The position numbers and the translations under genes are program-made. The notes beneath the pieces were generated by a model that made no database searches, was not told the DNA's origin, and saw nothing but the letters and a program-made list of their open reading frames with translations. Shown in pieces: positions 1 through 16,389 of a stretch of 64,000 nucleotides of DNA. Every line of letters begins with the position of its first letter. The stretch's first letter is position 1. The stretch comes from Papio anubis (taxonomy: Eukaryota > Chordata > Mammalia > Primates > Cercopithecidae). The DNA lies in contig NW_022167723.1 in the NCBI RefSeq assembly GCF_008728515.1, positions 248,001 to 312,000 on the forward strand, in the 5' to 3' direction.

Positions 1-242
1 AGCAACTTCAAAATCTTTAAAGGTTTATACCTTCACCAGCACTATATAGCAATCAAGCTCCCCACCCCCAACCAAAAAAAAAAAAAAAAATCTGACAGAA
101 CAACAACAGAAAAAGGGAACAGAAAAGTAAAGGCACCAGAAATGACTAGACAACCAAATAGTAGAGGAAAGTTAGGGATGTAGCAAACCTTATTTCTAAG
201 TAATCTAGAAACACTACTAATAACATAAATAATGTTTTAATA
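1..242. other. TLN2 intron, unique sequence
   Basis: No gene or recognisable repeat except an A17 run near 74-90. By position this lies inside the TLN2 intron that follows the start-codon exon. Confidence 0.5.
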
Positions 243-535
243 GCCAGGGTGCGCAGTTGCTCACGCCTATAATCCTAGCAATTTGAGAGGCCAAGGTAGG
301 TGGATCAGTTGGGCACAGGAGTTTGAGACAAGCCTGAGCAACACAGCGAGACCTCGTATCTATAAAAATACAAAAATTAGCCGGGTGTGCTGGTGTGTGC
401 ACCTGCAGTCCCAGCTATTCAGGAGGCTGAGGCAAGAGGATCAACTGAGCCTGAAAGGTTGAGGCTGCAGTGAAGTGTGATGGGGCCACTGCACTCCAGC
501 CTCAGTGACAGAGCAAGACCCCGTCTCAAAAAATA
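243..535 (+). mobile_element. AluJ-type SINE
   Basis: Full-length but highly diverged dimeric Alu with middle A-run and a GACCCCGTCTC end. Its divergence and CAACTGAGCCTGA box place it in the old AluJ group. Confidence 0.85.
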
Positions 536-540
536 ACCAT

Positions 541-856
<316 letters not shown>

Positions 857-959
857 TGTTTCAGACCAAAAAGAATTTTATGAAAAGCAGATCTTTTCAA
901 GAAGAGATTTTTGTATTTATAATTACCCTTGTTGTGATGTTTGATTTTTATTCTTCCTT

Positions 960-1249
960 TTATTTTGAGTCAGGGTTTCGTTCTGTCACCCAGGCTGGAG
1001 TGCAGTGGCTGGATCACGGTTTGCTGCAGCCATAAACTCCTGGGTTGAAGCTACTTTCCTGCCTCGACTTCCCCAGTAGCTGAGACTACAGGCGCATACC
1101 GCAACACTCAGCTAATTTTTCAGACTTTAGTAGAGACAGGGTTTCACCCTGTTGCCTAGGCTGGTCTCTAACTCCTGGACTCAAGCGATCTTCCCGCCTT
1201 GGCCTCCCAAAGTGCTTGGATTCCAGGTGTGAGCCACCATGCTTGGCCT
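960..1249 (-). mobile_element. AluJ-type SINE, minus strand
   Basis: Reverse-complement Alu, from the TTTTGAGTCAGGGTTTCG end to CACCATGCTTGGCC. Strong divergence suggests AluJ. It lies opposite in orientation to the two Alus just to its left. Confidence 0.85.
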
Positions 1250-1946
1250 ATTCTTTCCATTTTTAAGATAAGTTTTATCCCACTTTCACACTAAAGATGT
1301 ACTGATTTGGAAGGGATCCACTTTCTCAACTGCCTGTCAAATAAATACTAAATAAAGGAAGACACATAGAGAGAAGACAAAGGGAAGGGGAAAATAAAAT
1401 GGTACAAGTGGCTTTTGTTTAAACTCAGATTAATGGGGATGAGTGATTTAGCCAAACTTCAAACAAAACATGTATCACAAATGTCTTTTTTTAAAAGTTT
1501 GAGATAAAATGTATAAAGTCCCTGTAAAAAAAAAAAAAATCTTGAAATATAAGACCTGCCCTGGTTTCAATGGCAGTGGAAAGCGTTCAGCATGGGAAAT
1601 AGGGTTTAGGACACATATCGCCAATATTGTTAGGGCAGCTTCACTTGCACTTTCTTGGGACGAGATGATACATGAGAATGTGATCTGTAAACTGCAGAGC
1701 ATAATCCTCATGTAGGGGAGGGTCAAGTTGCTGGGCACAATGACAGTGATGACTCAGCGGTGGGCATGGTCATTGTCATCACAAGTGTCACAGAGGAAGC
1801 AGTTAGTGTCTGATCTAAGAAGACATTTCATTTGAAACATAGGCACTAATAGGCTTGTGTACCACTTGGAGCCTCTGTCTCTTTAGCCAAAAAGTGAAAA
1901 ACATGCAAATACATTTTAAGAAGCCAGTAAATAACCCATGACCTAC
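1250..1946. other. TLN2 intron next to the coding exon, unique
   Basis: About 700 bases without recognisable repeats apart from an A13 run near 1527. It contains the TLN2 donor at its right edge. No other exon or ORF of note. Confidence 0.5.
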
Positions 1947-2082
1947 CTTGCCCAGTTTGTGCCTCAGGTACCCGTTCCCGAATGACTCGACACGCATCAT
2001 ACACAGCTGTAGATGGTTCAAACTGCATGGTCTTCACCACGTTGCAGTGGCGGACACAAATCTTTAAGGACAGGGCCACCAT
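1947..2082 (-). CDS. TLN2: Talin-2, first coding exon (residues 1-45, partial)
   Basis: The translation starts MVALSLKICVRHCNVV and ends VIRERVPEAQTGQ. I recognise this as the talin-2 N-terminus; talin-1 differs here (it has KISIGNVV). Talin-2 is a large cytoskeletal adaptor that links integrin beta tails to actin at adhesions. These 45 residues are the start of the ubiquitin-like F0 subdomain of the FERM head. The start ATG (2082-2080) has A at -3 and G at +4, and an in-frame TAA lies 27 bases upstream (2112-2110), so initiation here is firm. The reading frame ends with one base of a split codon (phase 1) at a CAAG/GTAGGT donor, matching the Ala that follows Gln45 in talin-2. The rest of the protein lies beyond the left edge. 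No frameshift or stop is present. The phase and both splice sites argue for a functional exon rather than a processed pseudogene. Confidence 0.95.
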
Positions 2083-2118
2083 CTTCCTAGGTGATGCAGA
2101 CAGTCTCACTTAGAATGT
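1947..2118 (-). other. TLN2: TLN2 exon containing the start codon (36 nt of 5' UTR plus 136 nt coding)
   Basis: On the minus strand the acceptor is a pyrimidine-rich run ending TTTTCCAG (AG at 2120-2119), so the exon begins at 2118. The 5' UTR part (2118-2083) carries an in-frame TAA nine codons upstream of the ATG. The donor GTAGGT occupies 1946-1941. Because an acceptor precedes the 5' UTR portion, at least one more upstream non-coding exon must exist to the right, on the minus strand. Confidence 0.9.
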
Positions 2119-2554
2119 CTGGAAAACACAAAGAGACAAACCCGGATGTTCACGTTAATAGTTTGTCTTGGGGAAAAAAACAAAAAAAAGTGCTGGACTT
2201 AAAAATCAATTTTGAAAAATTTAGAGGAGGACAACTACAAAATATCGGCTAACAAGCAGAACCCCGAGGGTGACAAGTAGACCCCTGAGGAGGAGGGAGC
2301 TCCAGATGTTCACCACACCTGTCTCTGAGTAGTTCCCCTCCTTGGGGTTTCCGAGAAAAGGTCCTGGGAGTGGAATTTCCAGAGTTAATGTCCTCGAGGC
2401 AAGAGGCAGAGAGCCTTGGGCACCTATGACCGAGTCCTAAAGACAGCCTCAGTTCCCTGGGTCCTCTCAGCTCCTGGGGACAGAGAAGAATCAGAGAAGC
2501 CCTCTCAGGTGCTCCTCTTGGCACAAGGGCTCCACCACCCCCCTACCAAAAGAC
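2119..2554. other. TLN2 5' intron, unique
   Basis: Holds the acceptor tract of the coding exon at 2119-2145. The rest (2240-2550) is GC-richer unique sequence; I see no exon or repeat in it. Confidence 0.45.
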
Positions 2555-2690
2555 TTGGCTTCTGGGCCCAGCTCCATCACTAAGAGCCTGTGTCAATCTG
2601 AGAAAGTCACTTTGGCCACTCTGCCTCAATTTCTTCACAAATAAAGTGGCTATAATGATATCGGCCCTGAACAGTGCATAAAATAGAATC
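2555..2690 (+). mobile_element. MIR SINE fragment
   Basis: Follows the MIR core: GGGCCCAGCTCCATCACT, then TGTCAATCTGAGAAAGTCAC and CTGCCTCAATTTCTTCAC, ending near CAGTGCATA. Old mammalian SINE. Confidence 0.6.
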
Positions 2691-2817
2691 CCAAGGAAAG
2701 ATCAATGTGAGGCCAGAGAGGCCAATCTTAAACCCAAAGGGTACCAAGAAGCTTCATGTGATTGGGGTCTCAAAGTGAATAAATGCAACTCAATTCTGAT
2801 TTTGTTTAGACAAACTA

Positions 2818-4925
<2,108 letters not shown>

Positions 4926-5340
4926 GTGAGGGCGAGCAAGGCGAAACCTAATGACTCAGTTCTGGGAACAACATTCTGAATTGGCAGAGAAGACACTGGC
5001 AAAGGAGGCACAGGGGTAGGTGAGGGAAGAGAACTGACAGAGGGTGGAACCCAGGAGAAAGCATATCAAACAGAAGCGAGAGGTCAGCTGTGCTCACTGC
5101 TGGTCACAGGTCAGCTAAGATGCAACTGAGACATTGCAATTGAATCTGGCAAATTGGAGGGCTTTAGGGGGATGGGGGTCGGGGGATGGTGCGGGGGAGA
5201 GCCTGGAGTAGCAGGTTCAGGAGAGAGATGGAAGACAGGGGTGGCCCAGCAGGTATGGACTTGTCTCCTGAGCAGGTATGCTAGGAGGGCGCAGAGGAAC
5301 AGGCAGTAGCTCAGATTTATGCTTTTAAGACTTTGTAATC
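4926..5340 (+). repeat. Possible ancient interspersed repeat, family not assigned
   Basis: The pattern GGTCAGCTAAGATGCAACTG, a later TGGCAAATTGGAGG and a GGTTCAGGAGAGAGATGG segment resembles a dispersed mammalian repeat I remember but cannot name. No coding potential. Confidence 0.3.
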
Positions 5341-5552
5341 CAAAAGTGCACATCACATGGTTGCTGTAAACTCCATAGGGAAGTTATCTACATAGACATG
5401 GTTTCCACCTTATTATGGTCCTAGAGACAGTCCCAGGACAGCTAAGTGCCCTTCCTCACCGTACATAATCTCTCTTCTGCACCAGGTGCACATGGCTGCC
5501 CCGGGTCTATTGCGGAGAAGGTGAGTGGCTAAGTCTGGGTTCATAGAAACGA

Positions 5553-5800
5553 CCCTGGGTGCGGAGTCTGAGGTGCAGGCTCAATTCCAGGCCTCCTGAT
5601 GCCTTTGACCTCTGGACCTGTCACTTCCCCTCTGCTGCCTTCAGAGAGCAGGAGGTGACCTGCTGCCACAGAAGGAGCTTCCTGATATGATACTCAATGC
5701 TTGGCCAGCTATTCCCGTTGGATCCTCAGTCTCCTCATCCTTACATCTCAAGAGGGGGCAGGGCATGCAATGGAGGGTAGTTCAGGGTAGGTGTTCAACA
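5553..5800 (+). mobile_element. Degraded MIR-like SINE
   Basis: Blocks resembling MIR in order: GGAGTCTGAGGTGCAGGCTC, GACCTCTGGACCTGTCACTT, later CCTCAGTCTCCTCATCC. A non-MIR stretch separates the halves. Confidence 0.4.
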
Positions 5801-5908
5801 GACAAGAAATACTACATTCACTATAAGACTTGTGGCCTCAACTTTTTTTTTTTTTTAATCACCCAAAAACAACTATTGCAAAAAAGCATCACAGGAACAC
5901 AATATACA

Positions 5909-5955
5909 AAAAAAAAAGAAAAAGAAAAAGAAAGAAAGAAAAAGAAAAAGAATCC
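5909..5955 (+). repeat. A-rich AAAGAA simple repeat
   Basis: Low-complexity A/G tract of AAAAAG and AAAG units. Confidence 0.85.
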
Positions 5956-6373
5956 TGAAAACTAAACTAGTCATTCTTATAGAACACCACATATGGGTGT
6001 AAGACTAAAATCCCCAGCATCGCCTTCTCACTTCTGGCTCCCTGTTTTATTAAGATTTCGTTTTTCGAAGCTCGAGATAAGGCCAACAACTGACTTCCCA
6101 GGAATGTCTCTAAAAGACCAATACTTTGTAATCTACAACATTATATTTAAAGACAAGGTATTTTAATTATTCTCATGCAAGATAGTCACTGACATAGGGA
6201 AACCTAGATGAGCTCTGAAATCAAAGTATATGGAATTTATTCAGCATCCCACAAGAACCACAGCAATGAGCTGTTTCTAGCACCACTCACAACAAAATGA
6301 GACACTGGCAAAACGGACACTTGCTGGAATCAACTACCATGACTTACCCTATAGCAAAAAGAAAGTAGGATTA

Positions 6374-6683
6374 AGGCCGGGTGTGGAGGCTCACGCCTGT
6401 AATCCCAGCACTTTGGGAGGCCAAGTCGGGCAGATCACCTGAGGTCAGGAGTTTGAGACCAGCCTGGCCAACATGGCAAAACCCCGTCTCTACAAAAAAT
6501 ACAAAAATTAGCTGGGCGTGGTGGTGGGCACCTGTAATTCCAGCTACTCGGGAGGCTGAGGCAGGAGAATCACTTGAATTCAGGAGGAGAAGGCTGCAAT
6601 GAGCCGAGATCGTACCACTGCACCCCAGCCTGGGTGACAGAGCAAGGCTCTGTCTCAAAAAAACAGAAAACAAAGAAAAACAA
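6374..6683 (+). mobile_element. AluS SINE with perfect target duplication
   Basis: Starts at GGCCGGGTGTGGAGG and ends in a mixed A-tail. A perfect 19-bp duplication (AAAGAAAGTAGGATTA core) flanks it at 6355-6373 and 6684-6702. Confidence 0.93.
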
Positions 6684-6702
6684 CAAAAAGAAAGTAGGAT
6701 TA

Positions 6703-7534
6703 GAACATATAGCAACCAAGAAATGTAGACTAAAGATGACTGTGTGTTTTCCACACTTGTGAGAAATTTAACTGTACATCCACTAAAGCCCTGCGAAAAT
6801 GAGGCAGCTCAGACCACACACCTCAACAAAGATTTATGCTCCTTGTCCACTGTGATGTTTTCAGGGCAGCACAGCCTGCAACTGGTCCTGGTCTCTACTT
6901 TTCTGTACCCAAACCCCTCTCCAGGCTGTTCATCGTGCAGACTCTGAGGCTAGGACAGCTGATCAGGTTTCCTTTTCTAGTTTCGCTGCATGAAAGTTCA
7001 GAGCCAAATCTCTACAATTTCTTGCAGAGTTGTTATAGTCGAATCCCTTTTTCTATTTTATCTTATTGTTTGTTTTTCCTTTCCCCCAATTTGAATGACT
7101 ACTATCTTATTGGATCTTAAGTTTTTTTTTTTTTTCCCTCAAAGACTGGGTATAAATTCATAAAACCTGCACTGTGTTTCTTTTCATCATCTTGTCTCAC
7201 TCTGACCATTTCTGCCCTCATTGTATGTGTGAAGGTTGCATGACCCAACACAAAATCCTTCTGTGGTTTCCTCTGTGGAAATGGAGCTGATGAAACCAGT
7301 GGTGAAACCCAGACACTGTCCTTTTAAAATACACTTTTCTGTCCCAGGGAGCTGTAAACAGCCCAGGATGATGGCAGCAGTGCAGGTTGCTCAGGATCAC
7401 CCTGGTTCACCCAGGGACAAACAAGCTCAGCTCCAGCAGAGGCCTCCTTCTCTTCAAAATAAATGCCTGTCATTGGTCAAGATGAGCAGCCTCCCCTTGG
7501 ATCTCTACCTATAAGGGAGGACCACGAGGTGCCC
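6703..7534. other. TLN2 intron, unique
   Basis: No recognisable repeat except a T13 run near 7122-7134. Short ORFs here have no known similarity and I do not call any. Confidence 0.45.
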
Positions 7535-8002
<468 letters not shown>

Positions 8003-8238
8003 TGGGCTTGTTATTATTATTAATAACATTAGTCATGGGAGCTGCAGAAACAATGGAAGCAGCATACTTGAGTCGGCCACCATCTGAACTACAAACATCA
8101 TTTTATTGCTTATTTTGTATCTGTTATGTACTAGATAACCTAACAGGCATTAGGGGGCAAAGACAGGCACAATTCCTGTCTACATGGAGCTCACCTTCTA
8201 GTTAGCCCTTTATTCACTTAAATAAATAGAGTTCCTGT

Positions 8239-8553
<315 letters not shown>

Positions 8554-8555
8554 TA

Positions 8556-10045
8556 TAGCTCCTATGTTTATTTTTATGGCAGTCATACAACATGCTTTTC
8601 CTAGACACAGAACTTTCTGAGCATGAGCTGTGAGGCTGAGTATGTGTGTCAAGCAGCTAACTCCTATAGCCCCTGGGCTGTTTCTCCTGGAGGTCACTTA
8701 GGTTCCCCCAACCCAAGAGTTCAAGAGGGAAAAGTCCTCGCCCTGTGGGGCAAGGCTGGCATTACTATCAGCTTCCACCCTGGGGCCTGCTCATGAGCTC
8801 TGCCTAGGGGCAACTTAGGGGAGACACAATGGGGGCTCTGCACACTCCTGTGTAAAGCAGGGGTTTGTGCCCACCTGGCAAGACCAGAGGGCCAGGCCAC
8901 CATACCTCAATGGGGCCTTGGAGGTCTATAAGAGTAAGAGCTGGCCACCATTCCCGTCTTCTGCCTCCAGCCACTGGCTCTCCACCGTGACCTCTTGGGA
9001 AGGCCTCTGTGCCCAATTTTGGATGGCTGTACTTGCTTCAATTCATCTGTGGCTACACCTCAATCTCCTGGGAATGATTCAGCTCTCTCAAAGAAACGCC
9101 AAGGAAAGAGCTTCCCCTTCTCCACTCCCTACCTCTCTTCTACAAGGGAGGAAGAGAAGTAGCTTCTCTGCAGGTAAGAACCCACCGTGGACTGGGTCAC
9201 AGCCACCCACAAGTGCTGCAAGTGCCAAAGCCAGGGTCTTGCCCTCCATCTCGCTCTGCAGGACAGTCTGGGCTCAGGTACCCTGGGGCTTGCCTTGAAC
9301 ATTCGGACTCCAGGCACTGAGCAGGTCAGGCATAGACAGGTGCCTATCTGTCCCCATCTAGGAAGGTAAGTCAAGTCATGCCTTCACTGGGAGGCAGCTA
9401 TCTTTAATTTAAGGAGGGACCAGGAGGCAAGGAAGCAGGGCAACCCATTTGATGTCATCGTCAGTCCAGCTTTACCAAGGAGCCACATCTTCTGAAAGTT
9501 ACCAAGGCCCTCCCTATTAATTTTGTCAACCCACTGGGCCCTGGATATCTCTTCCCAGCTGGTAGGAACCCAGAGGGCAGGGCCTGAGTGGAAAGGCTCC
9601 CCTAGCCTCGGTATCTACACTTGAGAGAGCCCCATGCTATAGTAAGCTCAGGGAAAGCAGCAATGAACACAGCTCATGTGACTTTTCCATGTGGCTAACA
9701 GCCACTTAGAATAGGACCAGGACAGCTAAGCTCCTGTCTGTAGCCAGAGTGGGGAGACCAGAAAACTAGCGAGAACATTTATGTAAGAATCCCAGAGTTC
9801 TCCCTTATGGAGGCAAGAGAGGCCAGGAGTACTGTTTGAACACTTCAACTAGAAATAACCATTGTTAAAAGGTCAAGTGGTAAATGAACAAAGGAGAAAT
9901 CATTAACCACCCACACAAGTGTGAACTTAGCAGCAGTCCATGCAGGTCAGTAAAAATTCCAGCCACATTGTTGGCTCCCAGGGCTGCTTTGCAAACCCCA
10001 TGTATCCCTAAGTAAACTGCGGGGCCACCACAGTTCCCAATATAG
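8556..10045. other. TLN2 intron, unique
   Basis: 1.5 kb without recognised repeats. A GC-richer part (8720-9360) contains overlapping ORFs up to 143 codons on the + strand, but no matching domain, initiation context or splice frame, so I read it as intron. Confidence 0.45.
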
Positions 10046-10051
10046 CAGCAA

Positions 10052-10098
10052 TAAGATATAGATAGATATAGATCTAGATATAGATCTAGATCTATAGC
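10052..10098 (+). repeat. (GATATA)n/(AGATCT) microsatellite
   Basis: GATATAGATAGATATAGATC units with AGATCTAGAT, partly self-complementary. Confidence 0.8.
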
Positions 10099-10099
10099 C

Positions 10100-10255
10100 T
10101 AGTGTCAGGAATACATTTGCCATTACAAGTCCATCTCCCCTGCTGGCTTCAGAGGGCAATAACGCATCAATAGAGTCATCTTTGTATTTCAAGGCCTAGC
10201 ACAGTGTCCACAGTGTCCACCATACAGTAGGTGCTCAATAAAAATCTGTGGACTT
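10100..10255 (+). mobile_element. L2 LINE 3' end
   Basis: Contains CCTAGCACAGTGTCCAC and CAGTAGGTGCTCAATAAA, the L2 3' terminal signature. Confidence 0.6.
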
Positions 10256-10499
10256 AATACATACTCCATGGAAAGATTTAACCGGATTTTCCCCTAAATT
10301 AGTCATTAGGAATTACCCACAGTAATATCACAACTAAAGGATGAACAGAGGGCCAACATCCAGCAGACCAAGCTATGTCTCAACAACAGCCCGCTCTAGG
10401 AAGCACAGATGCTGAACTTCAAGGCTGACAAGATGAAGCTCTCCATCTGGGCAAATGAACAACTCAAAAAAAGAACGAATGCCACATCAGTCAGAAATA

Positions 10500-10597
10500 A
10501 CTGGAAGCTCCATGAGAGCAAGGACTATGTGTATTGCTCACAATGAAGTGCCTGACATAGAGAAGGTTCAATACATACTTATTTAATGCATGAATGG
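10500..10597 (+). mobile_element. L2 LINE 3' end
   Basis: GAAGCTCCATGAGAGCAAGG followed by AGTGCCTGACATAGAGAAGG and TTCAATACATACTTATTTAA, the L2 3' end in order. Confidence 0.6.
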
Positions 10598-10687
10598 GGT
10601 GGGGAGAAGTCAGCATTTCTACCCTCCACTAAGAACCAAAGAGAGTGCCCACAACATGGAATACAAGAATGATGAGAAAAGACCTTT

Positions 10688-10775
10688 GATACTGTTTTCC
10701 ATTTTCAGGTGAAGAAACTAAAACCTTGAAGTCAAGAGACCTTCCCAAAATTCACATTGCCAGAAAAGCACAACC
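10688..10775 (-). mobile_element. MIR SINE fragment, minus strand
   Basis: TTTTCCATTTTCAGGTGAAG AAACTAAAACC followed by CTTCCCAAAATTCACATTGC follows the reverse MIR core. Confidence 0.5.
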
Positions 10776-13034
10776 AACCTTCTCACACTGCCACAATGAA
10801 CAGAGAGGGTATGCACACGGTTGATTAGCGCCCTCCCAGGATCCCTCCAACTTACCCTCCCACTGCCAGGCAGTTTTGGCACTGGCACCTGGAATTCCAT
10901 CATTAAGTATACTGTTGGTCATAAAGATTTGTCCCCAGTTAAACTTCGCAATAAAAATGGATATGTGCATTTGCTGCCTATCACTGTCATAGAAATGGTA
11001 AGTTTCAGAACCCTCCAGGCAACTTAGCTGAGCTCTGCCCTTTATTAAAGATGATGCCTAATTAAGAGGAAATTCTGCTGAGGAAGGGGTAGTGTGCTAC
11101 AGAACACACTAGAACTCTGGCACAGTGGAGAAAGGGCGGTGAGCAGGGGAGTATGAAAAAAGGACCGGCTGAAAGAGAGGGGAGCCGACGCCTATGTTCT
11201 CACAGCTTTATGATTTTGCCTAGAGCCGATCTTTAATGCACACATAGCATTTTGAAATGTATGGAAAATCAGCTTCAAGCTGCTTAGCCCAAATATTAAG
11301 GCCACCACCCAGCCTCATCTAACCCGCTTCCTATCTTCTATGCACATTATAAGAATCCTCCATACTAATGAAATAGATGATTTTTCAATCTCTGCAAAAT
11401 TGCTTCAGTTATTTCAGCCTGTGTGTCTGAAATGTGACCACACTCCGCTCCAGGTCCTCGGTTACCCCTCAACCCAGCATCCAGTTTTGCTTCTATAAAC
11501 TAGTCTTTAAACTCTGCCCCAACAAGTAAGGATCTGTCTGCTCCCCTCAACTCTCGGAGCACTCAGCTGCGACCCTGCTCCAACACCAGCCCTCCTGGCC
11601 TGAGTCACCAGTGAAACAAAGAGGAAATGCTATCACCTGATGACCACTCAGCACTGAAGCGTTCCATGGTACATCCATGTATGTCTTGTCCCTGGATATG
11701 ATCAATAGGCTAGAAAGTTAAAAAGATTTTGATTTTTTTTTTTTGCACCCCTCCTTTCATAGATAAAAACAGAGGTTCTGGGAAGATACGTGAATTCCTG
11801 GCCTGTGTGTGGAAGATACTGTCGTTTTTTGTCGAACTGTAAGAAGGCTGTGTCAGCCCTCCAGCAATCTCACTATTCCCCTGTGGTTGCCAAGACAGCT
11901 GAATAAATCATTCATACATTTCAGTCCTCTTGGAGTCTACCTTTCAGTCCTGCTATTTTCCTCCTCTTGTTACAAGCTTCAGAAAGAAGGTGGCTCTAAA
12001 CTGAACTCTGACTTTGAATTCTTTTATACATTAACTTATTCAAATGATTGAAAGTAGATTGTTTACAAAAATGGATACAATAGAAATGTAAAAGGTCAGG
12101 TTCAGGAAAAAAAATAGAAGAAAAATAAAAGTGAAGGTCAAGACCAGTTGAACTATGAATTATTTACCATTTTTCTAGATAACAGGGAATAACTCATCCC
12201 ATTACTTGTTTTTGTTGACCCTTGGTGGCGAGCCTATACCATCTCAGGAAGGCATATTCTGTAGGCTCCTGCTGAGGCTGAGCAACACAGGCTCTGTCAT
12301 TAAGGCACACACCACTGTGATGGATACAGATACACTTGACTTTTACTGGGGGTCGGGGGGAAAGCTTGGTTCTACAGTGATCGGGGAGGTCATTCAGGGT
12401 TTTCTTCCAGACTGACCCTGGAAGAATGAGTGACAAGAACTGTATGCAAGTTCCTTCTCAACTGACTCTCTTCATGCTGGGCTTAATTTGAGAGTAAGAA
12501 AGTGTGGCCCCCATTGAGGAACATCTGCTAAAAGCAGCATGGATCTGGGTTGCCGAGTGACCATGCAAACCTACATTATCATGCTTGCTTTCACCCCAAA
12601 AATGGAAGAATCTTGCACTTCCTAGCTCCATTTCCTTGCCCTGCAAGGACCAGCGAGGAAAAGGCTGAAACCCCACACCACACATTACTCAAAAAGGCAA
12701 CAGCACATTTTTGGACTTGGGTGAAATTTTCTTCAATCTTGAAGAAAAAAGGAAAGAAATTAAAAACCTATTCTTGCCATTTGTCTATGTTAACCTATTA
12801 ACCATAAATTAGAAGGACCTAAAAATCTGGCATATATTTAGAGAACTGAAACAAACCAAGAAACCTGACTAAACTTTCCATTTGTATAGACTCAAAGTCC
12901 ATCCATATATCATCGCATTACCAATCCAGGAGTCACAGAACGAACTGGATTCTCCAAAGGCTCCTCATTTTCTACCACCACTCATTCCAAGGTTACCCCC
13001 ATCTTATACCTAAAACTTGCAATGTTTCAGTTAA
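10776..13034. other. TLN2 intron, unique
   Basis: 2.2 kb of AT-rich single-copy-looking sequence. A T12 run lies near 11732. I see no exon, RNA gene or repeat I can name. Confidence 0.45.
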
Positions 13035-13071
13035 ACTATATATACATACATATATATATCTATCTATCTTA
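13035..13071 (+). repeat. TA/ATCT microsatellite
   Basis: TATATACATACATATATATA followed by TCTATCTATC. Confidence 0.85.
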
Positions 13072-13219
13072 CAGTATCCGTGATCTTAGACTTAGAATTC
13101 ATTAAGTCTAGTTCTCTACAGGTTATGTAAATCCTTGCTGTAATTTTCCCATCCTTCTGCATGTAAGAATTAAAACAAATAAATACATGTATTTAAAAAA
13201 ATTTTTTAAGTACACAGTA

Positions 13220-13410
13220 GCAGCTAACATATGTAAGTGATTACGTGCCAGGCACTGATGCTAAGCCCGTTTTATGTTAAGGCACTGAATCCTCAACATA
13301 ACCCCATGCTAAGGGGTTTAGACTTCATCCAAGCAGGACAACAAAAACAGAGCAGTTATGTGAACTTGACCAAGGCCATGGATCTGAGGATTCTGCCTCC
13401 TAATGTGTGC
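13220..13410 (-). mobile_element. MIR SINE, minus strand
   Basis: ACGTGCCAGGCACTGATGCT AAGCC, GAATCCTCAACATAACCCCA and ATGTGAACTTGACCAAGGCC follow the reverse MIR consensus. Confidence 0.65.
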
Positions 13411-13519
13411 TGTTTAAAACAGAAGGGAACATGGAGAAGTCGATACAGTGCTTATGCCAGGAATGCAGTAAAATGGGGAAAAAAAAATTTTATTGATAAT
13501 ATTGTTTTTATTAATAATT

Positions 13520-13720
13520 GAACTTTCACTTGTTGCATTATTATATGTCACACACTGAACTAAGCACTTTACCTAATTATTCTGGAAAATCATTAGATGA
13601 GGAAGATCCTACTTACCCTAAATTAGGCTTAATAGAGATTATGTCTTGTAAGGAACAGGCAAACACAAGAGGAAAGGTAACCCAGGTGTGTCTGAAGCTA
13701 GACTTCCATGTCTGGCCCCA
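13520..13720 (-). mobile_element. MIR-like SINE, minus strand
   Basis: TATGTCACACACTGAACTAA GCACTTTACCTAATT then GATGAGGAAGATCC; diverged reverse MIR. Confidence 0.5.
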
Positions 13721-13913
13721 CCCCACTTAAAGATAAATACCACTAACATTTGGACACATTTCCTTTCAATGAATATGCATACTTTATGTGGTTGAGATGA
13801 TATGCTCTATATAATTCTATATCCTAAGTTTTCCCCATTCTAATTACATAATATTCTCCCACAGTATCGCAAACTCTTTACAAACACTGTTTTTAATAAA
13901 TACATAATATTGT

Positions 13914-15462
<1,549 letters not shown>

Positions 15463-15863
15463 TGCTATGGGCTGAATTGTGTTTCTTCCAAAATTCATAT
15501 GTTAAGGTCCTAACCCCCAGGACTTCAGACTGCGACGTTATTTGAAGATGGCACCTTTACAGAGGCAATCAGGTTAAAATGAGGTCATTAGAGCAGGTCA
15601 TAATCCAAATTGACCATTGTCCTTATAAGAAGGAGAAATTTGGACACAAACACACAGGAAGGATGATGTAAAGAGGACAGGAAAAGATGGCCATCTACAA
15701 GCCACAAGAGAGGCCTGGAACAGATCCCTCCCTCACAGCCTTCAGATGGAACACCATGACCTTGAACTTCTAGCCTCCAGAACTGTGAGACAATCAGTTT
15801 CTGTTATTTAAGCCACCCAATTAGTGGTATTTTGTTAGGGGACAGCCCTGGCAAACTAATCTA
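15463..15863 (+). mobile_element. Solo LTR of ERVL-MaLR type (MLT1-like)
   Basis: Starts TGCTATGGGCTGAATTGTG and contains AAAATTCATATGTTAAGGTC, TCCTTATAAGAAGGAG, AGCCTCCAGAACTGTGAGAC and CTGTTATTTAAGCCACCC, ending GCAAACTAATCTA. About 400 bp, apparently full length. No internal retroviral genes adjoin it. Subfamily uncertain. Confidence 0.75.
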
Positions 15864-16017
15864 TTTAGCCAGGCTAAATATGGCCCAATTAGGATATTAG
15901 TAAGTACAATAAGCCTAAATATAGTTCTTTTAACACAAAATGGCAAGTAGTACAGTTAAATGTAAGTGGTAATCAGTGAAATAATTATAAACGTGTGTGA
16001 ATATGTAAATATAGGCA

Positions 16018-16210
16018 TAGCTGGGCCTCATACCTATAATCGCATTGACTCAAAGGCTTAGGTGGAAGGAGTGCTTGAGTCCAGGAGTTCAAGAGCAGCC
16101 TGGGCAACATAGCAAGACTCTGTCTCTACATAGAGACTCTGTCTCTATGAGCTATGATCATATCACTGCACTGCAGCCTGAGTAACAGAACAAGACAGCA
16201 TCTCTAAAAC
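16018..16210 (+). mobile_element. Rearranged AluJ fragment
   Basis: Left arm to GACTCTGTCTCTAC, then a repeated AGAGACTCTGTCTCTA joins directly to the right-arm end (GAGCTATGATCATATCACTG). Most of the right arm is missing. Confidence 0.7.
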
Positions 16211-16280
16211 AAACAAATATAAGCAAAGATGCAGGTGCTGGTGTAGGCAATAACATATGCACATGCATATGTATATATTG

Positions 16281-16385
16281 TGCCCAAGGTCACAAAGCTA
16301 GCAAATGATAGGAACAGGACTCTAACCTGGGTATATCTGCCTCCAGGGCCCATGTCTTGCTATAATACCACCATACTGTACCACC
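16281..16385 (-). mobile_element. MIR SINE fragment, minus strand
   Basis: GCCCAAGGTCACAAAGCTAG CAAATG, then GGAACAGGACTCTAACCTGG, the reverse MIR core. Confidence 0.6.
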
Positions 16386-16389
16386 TAAC

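Noticed and set aside
1846..2109. Minus-strand ORF extending upstream of the TLN2 ATG (starting at a GTG) and downstream of residue 45
   Set aside because: The upstream part is 5' UTR with an in-frame TAA just before it, and the downstream part reads through the GTAGGT donor into intron. The real coding part is 1947-2082.
6371..6754. 127-codon minus-strand ORF with '[16 protein letters not shown]'-type sequence, and similar ORFs elsewhere
   Set aside because: This is the familiar translation of an antisense Alu and is not a protein gene.
8867..9298. 143-codon ORF on the + strand
   Set aside because: No recognisable domain, no upstream gene structure and an overlapping open frame on the other strand. 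A GC-rich stretch easily gives this by chance.
10850..10900. Minus-strand GTAAGT at CCAACTTACCCTCC
   Set aside because: The only nearby acceptor has a poor pyrimidine tract, so I did not call an exon.
15463..15863. Possible complete endogenous retrovirus
   Set aside because: Only solo or partial LTRs (15463, 18052, 29545, 47205) are present. I see no gag, pol or env sequence between or beside them.
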